64,000 bases of DNA, from assembly GCF_003254395.2 (NCBI RefSeq), contig NC_037644.1, positions 8,710,086-8,774,085 on the forward strand, given 5' to 3'. This stretch comes from Apis mellifera. Taxonomy: Eukaryota > Arthropoda > Insecta > Hymenoptera > Apidae. The position numbers were made by a program, and so were the translations under genes. Positions 54,690 to 64,000 of the stretch are shown here, piece by piece (the first letter of the stretch is position 1; each line of letters starts with the position of its first letter). The notes beneath the pieces were generated by a model. It saw nothing but the letters and a program-made list of their open reading frames with translations, did no database searches and had not been told where the DNA came from.

Positions 54690-57453
54690 ATGAGTGATTT
54701 AATAGTAATCGTACAAGAAGGCAAATTAAAAGGTGCCGAGTTAGAAAGTAGCCTAGGCTCTCGATATATAGCTTTCAGAGGAATACCTTTCGCTGCATCC
54801 CCCGTTGGAGAGCTCAGATTCAAGGTATGATAACAATAATTTTTTCTTTAACAATTTTTTTTTAATCATCATCAATAATCAAACAACTAATCTCATCTTA
54901 CGATTCGAATTTTATACATATTACGTATAATAATTTCCTTCTTGAATTGAAGAGAATTATTATATGCAAAATATATTTAACCAATAAATTATTGGAAACG
55001 AATTTTATTTCAATGAAATTGTCGAGTCGAGAATATTTATTGAAATTTAAATATACACTTTCGAATTGTAATTGCGATATTATTTCAATCAAGAATATAT
55101 TTTTTATTAAAAAGAAAAAAAAATATAGGATCCGCAACCACCTGAACCATGGACTGGGGTGAAAGACACGTCCGACGTTAACGAGTACATCTGCTCCCAG
55201 ATCCAAGATGCTCCACCATTGATTATCGGCAACGAGGACTGCCTGTATCTGAACGTCTACACTAACTCCCTTTCCCAATCAAAGAAATCAGTCATGTTCT
55301 GGATCCATGACGGTGCATTTACGATAGGCTCCTCGAGCTTTCAACACTTCAGACCTGACTATTTGCTCGCTAAAGATGTCGTCGTCGTCACGACTAATTA
55401 CAGGCTCGGAGCATTCGGTCAGTTTTCTCGATCATTCATCCGTTTATCGGATCTGCAGTGATCTAAAATCATACAGATTCGAGTGGCTCGATAACTTTGG
55501 AATAATTTCTCTCTGTTGGATTTTATTCAAGAGAATCGAGCCGCTCGAGAATCCAAATATCTGTTCAAATCGAAAGAAAGTTTCCATATCCAATCGAATT
55601 AAAAAGAAAAATGATCTTTAAGGTTAAAGAGTTTAATTTTCGTATGCATTTGAAGGATTTTTAAATCTGGGTGACAAAGTGGCGCCAGGTAATCAAGGGT
55701 TGAAGGATATAATCGCGGCGTTGGAATGGGTGAGAGAAAATATCGCCAGCTTCGGTGGAGATCCTGGCAACGTGACGATTTTTGGGGTTAGCGCAGGAGC
55801 AGCTTTAACCCACGCTTTGCTAATTTCGCCGCGAGCAAAGGGTAATTCTATTTGATGAAATCTTTGTTCGTCAAGCTTATATTGGCTCAATTGGTCGTTC
55901 CAATATTTCAGGATTATTCCACAAGGCGATCATGCAAAGTGGATCGATGAAAAGCTTTTGGGCGGTTAATCAAAGCCTTCCCGAGCGTGGCTTCAATTTG
56001 GCCAAGTATCTTGGAAATTTGTCAAACGATCCTGTCGAGGTGGTCGAATTCCTGCGGACAGTACCAGCTGAAGATATAGCACGCGCTCAGACTGCTCTCC
56101 TGTCCAAAGAGGCAAATATATTCTTCCTTTCATATTTACCTCTTAATTGTTTTCTTTAATCATTACAACAATCACGAAGGAAATTCTTGAAATTTTCGAA
56201 ACTTAATATCTTCTTTCTTTCTATTTCCTTGTTATTTTATCAAAAATAATTTATCGATTTCATCCTTAAAATATATCTTACTTTTTTTTTTTTCTTTAGG
56301 AGAAATTAAGTTTCAATCTTGCTTTTGGGATGAACAGCGACGAAATAGCGGAGAATCCTGTTTTACCAGAGCCCATCGAACAATTAATCGAAAAAGAGGT
56401 AGACATTCCTGTGATGGCCAGTCATACGTCCAACGAGTTCATCATGTTTTTGCAAAGTAATTTTTTATTTAAACAGAAGAGTTAAATCGACTGTAGGTAA
56501 TAAAATCATATGTATATATAATGTATATTTTTTTCTTTTTCAGATAAAAGTGAACAACTCGTACGTATATTCAATTTATATCTATTGACGCACGTGAGAA
56601 ACTTAGGATCGTTGAAAATGTTGGACGATGAGAAGGTTAAAAATTTATACGTATCGGTGAAGAAGCGTTATTTCAACGGGAAATCGATCACCGCCAATGA
56701 TTTCGACAAATTGACGGAATTTTTGGGCCACGTTTACTTCGCCATTCCCGCGATCGTGTGGCTGCAGGATCGAGTAAGAAGGGTAACCTCGCCTAGTTAC
56801 TTTTGCAAATTTTCGTACGTTGGCAATGAGAAGACACCCACCGATTTGCTAGTGAAACGCCAAGCTTCTGGTAACTATATTTTTCTTCCAAATTATTCAC
56901 ATTTAACCTTATATATCTTCGTCACTATTCCACGATAATCGTGTTTCAAGTGGCAAATTAATCTCTTCTTTTAAAAATATTAATTTAACTCGAGAAAGTA
57001 TAATAATATTAAACAATTATATTAAAAGTAATATTAAATATCTTGAGAAAGAGATTCATCCATGTCACATCAAATGATTTATCTCAGGAACATCTCACGT
57101 GGACGATATCGCGTACTTGTTATATCTGCCGAAGTGTAAAGTTGAGAATCCGGATCCACCCGCGGTTGGAACGAAAGACAGGATCACGTTGGAACGAATG
57201 ACCAGGATGTGGACGAATTTCGCTAAAACGGGGTAAACGATTGTGAATTTTGAAATTTCGTTACGTATTTCTTCTTACGTTATATATATATTTTTTTTTC
57301 AATTCCAGAGATCCCGTCTCCATTAAAGACGAGTTTGTCAATATAGATTGGAATCCCATAACCACGGACGAATTCTCTTATTTGGACATTGGAGAGGAAT
57401 TACGAATTCTTCCCGTCCCGCAACACTTATTATTCTTCGAACGAAATTTATAA
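54690..57453 (+). CDS. Type-B carboxylesterase (alpha-esterase family), copy 2
   Basis: Eight exons, 54690-54824, 55129-55417, 55656-55841, 55912-56111, 56300-56456, 56544-56870, 57088-57232 and 57309-57453, join in phase to 527 residues. Exons 1 and 3-7 are exactly as long as in copy 1, and intron phases are identical, so the two genes are tandem duplicates. The nucleophile Ser187 (GVSAG), the probable acid Glu316 (HTSNEF) and base His435 (TSHVDD) are kept. The motif beside the oxyanion hole is HDGAF, with Asp106 (codon 55309-55311) in place of the usual glycine. Intron 4 is GC-AG (GAG|GCAAAT), as in copy 1. Coding bases are much more GC-rich than in copy 1, and the first and last introns are far shorter. 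No signal peptide is seen. Substrate unknown. Confidence 0.92.
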
Positions 57454-58212
57454 TTTTTAGGATTGATTCGTTGAATTTTTATCCCATTTTATTTATATAT
57501 ATATATATAAATTTAATGCATATATATATATATATAAATATAATATATTTTTAATTTTTAATTTTCTTCTTTCTTGCCCTCGCAGAATGGCTCGATGATG
57601 CAAAGGATAATATAAATAAATACACTTGTTACACTTCTACTTGTCTTGTAAAATATTATTTGACAGCTATTTACACGCATCGACTAAGCAGACGAGTCAT
57701 CGATCTCGTTTCGTTCGCCCCGATAAACATTTGACAACAACGAAACTCGAAATCGTCAAACAACAAGAATCTACTGGAGAAGAAAATGTAAATCTCAAAT
57801 TAAATCGAGTCTTATTTTCGCGAGATACAAGATTGAAAGTACAGCGTGATTATACGTTTTCTTAAATTAAATACCTATAATTTTTTTTTCTTCTTTTTAC
57901 TGAATCTAAAAGTGAACTGCTTAAACATTTTTTTTTCTCGTATGTGCACGTGTTTCTTCTTTTTTTTTTTTAAAATTAACCTGTCTTAACAACGTACGGT
58001 GCGTTTCGAGATTAAAAAAAAAAAAAAAAAACAACTTACTTTATTACGTATATACTATATTTCCCTTAAGAAAAGAACTAGAAAATTACACTTTCAAGTG
58101 TAATTAATAGGTACCGCGTAGAGTTTCTTTCTTTTTCAGTCGAACGATTTTTGATCATCCTCGAATTATTTTTACCCGCCAAGAATATTTCCGACTCGTC
58201 TCTTTTCACAAT
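57454..58212. other. Convergent 3' region between esterase copy 2 and Stretchin-Mlck
   Basis: This region should hold both 3' UTRs. AATAAA for the plus-strand esterase occurs at 57615-57620. The open frame at 57626-57865 (+) has no recognisable domain or splice partner, and I do not call it a gene. Poly-T and poly-A tracts lie at about 57960-58030. Confidence 0.5.
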
Positions 58213-61200
58213 CTACTTATTCCAAAAAGCGAAAGCCTTTTGTATCCTTTCGTTATTCGGTTTCTTCGCGGCGATCGAGGGATAACCGCGTTCCGACGCT
58301 TGCGGAACGTTGCCGGATGCCGACTTGGTGGATGCCGCAGCCGCGGCCGCCGCCTCTTTCTCGAACAATTTCGCAGTACGACTCACGTTTCCGGTCGGGA
58401 CGAATTTGCTGCGAATTCTTCCGATTAATAGCCTCGGGTCCTCAATCTCGCCGGCCACTGAAAAAAAGAAACCGATCTCAATCCTTTCGTGATCCAACGT
58501 GATCGAAAAAAGAAAAAAAGAAAAAAGAAGAAAAAATGGAAAAACACATTGAAAAAACACACCTTCATGCTGCCGATTAATCTCACGCGAAGCTTTATTC
58601 ACACCGCTCAGCGCAGCTACCTCGATACTCCCTTTGTTGTGCCTCTTTGGATCCGAAACTTTAACGTCCGCCGATATTTCCCCGATATCGACGAGCAACG
58701 TTCCTCGATCCTCGAACCGTTCCAACTTTTCCAACAATCCTTTATTATTACTATTATTATTATTATTATTACTCTCGTTGTCCGCCTCCTCCTCCTTGAT
58801 CGCCGATATACCCAACTCGTTCACCTGTTGGGAAGACGCGGACAAGTTCGATGCGCAGTCGCCTATTCCAGAATCGCGGGAGTCGCCCCTGAAAACGCGG
58901 CGGATCTTCTGCGAGCTCGCACTGCCCCCTGCCTCCTGGTCCATCTTCTCTTTCAATTCCCTCTCGATCTCCCCGACGATGTCCCCTTTCTCTTCCTTCC
59001 TCCTCTCCTCCTCATCCTCGTCCTCGTCCTCGTCCTCCACGCTCCACGACTCCCGTTTGCACGAAATCCTCGTCCCCGAGAAATCGATCCCCTCCTCGGC
59101 CGAGGATACGGATTTCGGGCGGACGTCATCGATCAAACTTCTCTCGATCGACGATGCCTCTTCTCCTTTCTTCGACACGCGCTCCTCGACGATACGAATC
59201 TCTGTCTCCTCCTCCTCGATCCTCTCCATAGGACGCGCAGACTCTTCCGTGGGCCGAGGAGAGCCATCGGTCTTCTGGACCAAGCCGTTCGTCTCCTTCG
59301 AGGTATCAGTTTCCCGGATTGTTTCTCCATTCGTCGATACATCCTCCGTGGTTGGTTCTTCGCTTTTCAATGAGGAGATCACGTTCGAGAATCCATCCAG
59401 AGGAGAGTTTGCTTCGCTTTCTTCCGGAAGGATGTTCATCTCGGTTTTGTAACAGAACGAGTACACGTTCGTTTCGACACGAGAGGCGTCGAGAAAAACG
59501 GCGCCTCTGCCGTTCTTCTCTTCCGCTGTCGAGATGCACGGCGATCTCGACTCGTCTTCGCCCTCGAAATCGATCGTTGAAGGCGGTTCGATAGAGGGGT
59601 GGCCGGGGGAGGAGGTTGGCGAGGATCCTATCGTGGTCGGGCCCCGTCTGCTGTTCGCCGAAAGGATCGCCATCCTTCCGAGTGCACGAATGGCGTTTCC
59701 CGTTTTCTGTTTTAACAGACGAAAAGCGCACACGAAACGCAAATACACGAGTCAAATCCATGCTTGGCTGGGATCGGGTGGAATATTTTTCGATTTTTCG
59801 AGGTTTAAGTTATTTGAGAATTTTTATAATTGTATATTTCTTTCTCGATAATTTTGAAATAAATTTTAAAGGAACGAGTAATAAACAATGTTACATCAAA
59901 TTTTTCTAATAAATCAGAAACTATGATTGAGGTAAGAAAAAAATCATGCTGTTTGTTTTCCATTGAAAAATAATCGAAAGGTTTGAGGAGAAAAGTTAAA
60001 ATGTGTTTAGACAAAAACTCAAAACACAGCAATGCAATAAAATATATTGTAAGTATAAGCAAGATGGCGTGAGAATGTACAGAGATCGCTCTTGATCTTG
60101 TCTCCTCTCAATGACGAAGAAGCAATTCTTACCTGCCATTTTCTTCGTACGATGAATTTTTTCAGCTTCTCAGTCGGCAAGGCTATCCTACTCATTGCTT
60201 CCGCGTGTTGCGCCATCCAACGATGCTCTAAACACTGTCTAGCCGACATTCGCGATCTATAAATCATCCATTCGTATGTTAAATAATGGTAACACTTAAA
60301 AGAAATATTCTTAACTATATAATTTCTGGTTGTATTTCAATAAATAGTTGACTACTATTCAATTTATCTAAATTATGAAATAATTAAAATTAAACGATAT
60401 TCAAATGTAGATATTTAATCAGTTTTTCATTTTTCTAAAAATGTTGCACGAGTGTGTCAATATCCTGTACGTTCAAATTCAATATTTCTTTCAAATTTTA
60501 AGTATCGTCACAAACTATTTACTTATCGAAGAATATTATTTTATCACGTACTCCTTTCGTTTGACGAGCAAACCGGTGATGAAGTCCTTAGCGTCGTTCG
60601 AGATCGCATCGAAGGCCTCATCCTCCAGGTCGTAGTCGGCTCGAGTTATGTTGGCAAAGGTTTCGGCGTCGTTGTCGCCCATGAACGGGGACAAACCGGT
60701 TAATCTGATCATCGTTTCACGATTATTAATTCAATTATTCCTTCCTAAAAGTATACGAGACTTTAATCCACTCACAGGACGTAACAGATGACACCGACGC
60801 TCCACATGTCCGACTCGGTCCCTATCGGCTCGTAATTTATAATTTCAGGAGGGATGAACTCCGGGGTGCCGAAGAGAACTCTGATCGGCGTGTCAGGTTT
60901 GAGCGTCTGCGCCAGGCCAAAATCGATCAGCTTGATTTGATGGGACGTTCGCGTCCTGCACATTATGTTTTCTGGCTGGAAAGAGGATTTATTTCAAATT
61001 TTAATAATCAATGAGATAAAAAAAGAAAGAAAGAAGAGTCTACTCTGTGATTAAATTTCATTGACTTTATAATAATACAGATTGAGAATCATCGTGAATT
61101 ATGTTGTTTCGATGAGATTCGAAGAGATATTTTCAAAACGAGAGATATTGGATTCTTGCAAAATGGAATGCAACTGTGATTAATTGTTTTTCTATTTCTT

Positions 61201-62448
61201 AAAATTTGAGTGAACAATTGATCCAATTATATTTGCAAATCTTTTGATCGAATAGAAAATTTTAAGCTTTAATTTCATATAGTTTGTTAAAGAAATAACG
61301 AACGGAAAGAATATTTATATTTATAAAAAAATTCATCGCAGCATCTTCCGTTCCCTCACCTTCAGATCCAAGTGTACCACTTTGTTCTGATGCATGTACT
61401 CCACCCCCTCGCAGATTTGTCTCATGAACAGTATACTGTCCCTTTCGGTCAGGGTGAAGTCATCGGCGACCACCCTCTCGAAAAGTTCTCCACCGGAAAT
61501 ACTGGCGAGTACACAAATATTTCGATAAATTTCCCCAAATAATAATCCTCAAATTTTATTCAATTTCAATGCTTACTATTCGGTGACCATCACGATCTCT
61601 CGAGGGCTCTCGAAAGCGGCGGCCAATAGGAGAAGTTTCGGATGGCGTAGCATGTTCATGATCCTGATCTCTTCTCGAACTTGTTCACGATCCTTCGTTT
61701 TAATCGTTCTCACGAATTTCGCCGCGAAATTCGTATTCGAAGATTTCTCGATTACCCTCCTCACGGTTCCGTATCTTCCTTTCCCCAGTTCCTCCAACAC
61801 CTCGTATCGATCGTTGAACAAATGTCCATCCTCCATTTCGACTGTTCGAGCTTCGAACGGTGGCTCGAATTCTTCGACACACGAAACATTTCTTTATTTT
61901 TTTTTTTCATTCTCGTAAATAGATAATTCAGAGAGAATACGTAGGAATAAGAATTTTATTAATTTGGAAAAATAAGAAGAATATTTTTTCTTCGAATTAT
62001 GAGATGAAAATATTCAAAGATTTATCATGAGAATTAACGAGAAATTATTGAGAAATAATTTACGAATAAAGTAGTTTATATCTTGGAATATTGATCGAAC
62101 AATTACCTTCTTCATCCTCCTCGAGACACATTTCACCTTCTTTCGGAATTCGAACAAATTGAGATTCGTCACCGGGTTCGCTAACCCCGTGGATATTTTC
62201 GGCTCTCACGCGGAAACGATATCTCTCACCAGGTATCACGGTGCCCGATCCGACGGAAGGAACCGTGATGCTGAGGGAGAGGCAGGATTCAGCGATCGTT
62301 GCCCAGCTATTTTCACCGGCACGATTCATCTCCACGGTGTAACCGGTAACCGTGCAACCGCCATCGTAAGGTGATGACCGCCAATTGATGGTCGCTGTAC
62401 CCGTGGAACAACATATGTTTGGAATACCTGCCGGTGGGTCAGGTGGAC
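58213..62448 (-). CDS. Strn-Mlck: Stretchin-Mlck (myosin light chain kinase), C-terminal part
   Basis: Eight minus-strand exons, 62107-62448, 61577-61871, 61360-61501, 60975-60776, 60704-60552, 60256-60133, 59706-58563 and 58457-58213, join in phase to a stop. The 5' part of the gene is not visible. Order of parts: an FN3 domain (PPDPPAGIP, INWRSSPYDGG, YRFRVRAENIHGVSEP); a linker (EFEPPFEARTVE); then the kinase with glycine loop GKGRYGTV, Lys in FAAKF, catalytic VVHLDLKPENIM, DFG in KLIDFGLA and GTPEFIPPE. The autoinhibitory/calmodulin-binding segment RRKWQKTGNAIRALGRM follows, very close to the vertebrate MLCK site. The last two exons encode about 460 residues of acidic, Ser/Glu-rich tail with poly-Asp/Glu, poly-Asn and poly-Ala runs, ending KAFAFWNK. 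It phosphorylates myosin regulatory light chain in muscle. All introns are GT-AG. The acceptor before the kinase exon (61872) has a weak pyrimidine tract. Confidence 0.92.
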
Positions 62449-64000
62449 CTGTGAAAAAAAAAAGAAAGGAAAAAGAAAAAAAGAAAGGTCGTTTGTTGTA
62501 TATGAAATCAAAATTTTGAATTGGATATCGTTATGTCGAATATATTTGACAAATTTTGAAAAAAATATTAATTATATCTTGCGTTAACAAAAATAGAAAT
62601 AGATAAGAAAATTGTTAATAAAATTTATTTTGTTTATATTAAGCAACGTCGTATATGTATATATATATAAATTTTCTGAAAATAATCGATGAATTTATTA
62701 CTTTATTTCTCTTCAGATTATTTATCGTGTATTTATCTCTCGAACGTTTTGATATATATATATATATTAAAAACTTTCATTTAAATTTCTAATTAACTTG
62801 TATAATTGTACTTGTATATTAAGCAACATTGATTAGATTTTTTTTTAAACGTTACTTAAATGTATATTCATAATGTAAATAGGTTTTAATGAGATCTATT
62901 AGTAAGACGATTTGTTAGAAACACGTGGAACGCGTTTTTTTTCCCTATCGTTTATTTTTCAAGCGACTAGTTTTTTTTTTTTCCCTCTAAAAGCAATCAG
63001 TGATAAACAGTAAATGAAAGACCTCTTGTTCAACGATTCCTTTTAAATTATATAAACAAGCACAGTTATTTTTCCTCGAATATAATGATGATTCATCAAT
63101 TACTAATTACATCGATTAAAATCTGTAAAATTAGAAGAGGATGAATATTAAGTTACGAATTATTTTATCTTTATCTTTATGAAATTAAACGAAACTCTTT
63201 GATTATTGCACTATGTAAAAACCATTTAATTACATCAATTTTTATCAAAACGTCACATTTTTAAAATCGTTATACTATTTATATACCGTGACAATCGTTC
63301 ATTAAAGATAAAAACATTTATATAATAAATTATTTCATCTTGTCAGCAGTAATTACATTACCAATAATAAATAACTTGCCGTTACCCATTCTTGCCGTCA
63401 AGAATGTCTCTTCTCCTTACAATCGCTCAAATCCAATCTAAAATAAATTAGAATATCAGACACGTAGTGTAAATCCCCCTGTCGTTTCACTGCCTCCTGT
63501 CATTCTAGACGAATATCGATTCACGTACACGGTACACGTACTTTTTCACCACTGTTTCGTCCTCCCGTGATCCCAAGCGAAGAGGAAGCGTAGACGCGAG
63601 ACAGATGGTGGGGACGCAGCGAAAAACGAGGAAAGGAATTATTGCGCGATACGTCACGTGAGACTGCCGTCTACCTTGTACATAAGAAGCGGAACTGGAC
63701 CGTGTGACACGCGCTTACGCACGTGGAACAATGCTTGTTTCGTTCTAAATTGCGTTTGGCGACGCCGAGTTACGTGATAATCATTCGTTATTTAGGCATT
63801 ATATCGGAACAGTGAGAGAATATTATCGAGCTTTGTACCTTTTCCAATCTCACGATCGATTGATTCTTTCCTTCAAATTCAAAATTTTGACAGATCTCGA
63901 ATTTATTTTATTCGAAATTAATATTGTTTAGAATTTTTTTTTATTTTTCTTTCTTTTCTGAGGATTTTCACTTTTGTTAAGAAATAAAGATTTTAATTTA
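62449..64000. other. Upstream intron or 5' region of Stretchin-Mlck
   Basis: No coding exon is visible in the remaining 1.5 kb, although the FN3 exon begins with a phase 1 acceptor, so at least one more 5' exon must lie further right. Most of the stretch is AT-rich. About 63380-63780 is clearly richer in G, C and CpG and is listed separately. Confidence 0.5.
63480..63780 (-). promoter_or_regulatory. CpG-rich, E-box-bearing candidate internal promoter
   Basis: A block with many CpG steps stands out in AT-rich DNA. It holds the palindrome TCACGTGA (63654-63661) and a second CACGTG (63720-63725). On the minus strand, initiator-like words such as TCCAGTTC and GGCAGTCT are present. Its place about 1.2 kb upstream of the first visible FN3 exon would suit a promoter for a short kinase isoform. 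Strand and function are inferred. Confidence 0.3.

Noticed and set aside
57626..57865. 79-codon open frame between esterase copy 2 and Stretchin-Mlck
   Set aside because: It has more ordinary amino-acid content, but no domain, no splice partner and a position inside convergent 3' UTRs. I found no positive evidence for it.
58489..59452. Long plus-strand open frames (294 and 272 codons) opposite Stretchin-Mlck
   Set aside because: They are antisense shadows of the low-complexity tail exon. Their proteins are Arg/Leu- or Ser-rich mirrors of its repeats, and the minus-strand reading joins in phase to the kinase.

Overview
This window is nuclear DNA from an insect, very probably a bee of the genus Apis. 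The evidence is interrupted genes with mostly short introns and GT-AG junctions, extremely AT-rich non-coding DNA full of TA microsatellites, animal-specific families (KDEL receptor, integrin-linked kinase, Stretchin-Mlck, SmydA-type SET/MYND protein, tandem alpha-esterases), and a sharp rise in GC near the right end. The species call is inference. All gene models were made by reading exons, splice sites and reading phases by eye. Each model closes in phase from start to stop except the rightmost gene, which is cut off or begins outside the visible exons.

Layout. 2.5-4.0 kb (+): GatC and PolG2, two mitochondrial proteins whose reading frames overlap by one base (TAATG), so probably one dicistronic mRNA. 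4.5-5.4 kb (-): the KDEL receptor, with an XBP1/ATF6-type UPR element 81 bp before its start. 7.6-11.5 kb (+): TFIIF alpha (RAP74). 12.8-19.3 kb (+): the bifunctional lysine-degradation enzyme AASS in ten exons. 20.4-25.6 kb (+): a SmydA-type SET/MYND protein in eight exons, with a possible ninth cassette exon. 26.1-34.4 kb (-): the Ski-complex TPR protein TTC37/Ski3 in thirteen exons. 37.0-39.3 kb (+): integrin-linked kinase (ILK). 41.3-47.0 kb and 54.7-57.5 kb (+): two tandem carboxylesterase paralogs with the same eight-exon structure. 58.2-62.4 kb (-): the 3' part of Stretchin-Mlck, comprising an FN3 domain, a kinase domain, the calmodulin-binding segment and a long acidic tail. The right edge (63.4-63.8 kb) is a CpG-rich, E-box-bearing stretch that may be an internal promoter.

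These are mostly independent housekeeping genes rather than a pathway cluster. Linked expression is plausible only for GatC-PolG2 (both mitochondrial) and the esterase pair. I see no tRNA, rRNA or CRISPR array and no intact transposon. The best leads are the GatC-PolG2 overlap, the UPR element at the KDEL receptor, the esterase pair (shared GC-AG intron, an Asp beside the oxyanion hole in copy 2, one unusually similar exon, contrasting base composition and intron size), and the in-phase candidate exon in the SET/MYND gene. I found no convincing wholly new biological system.
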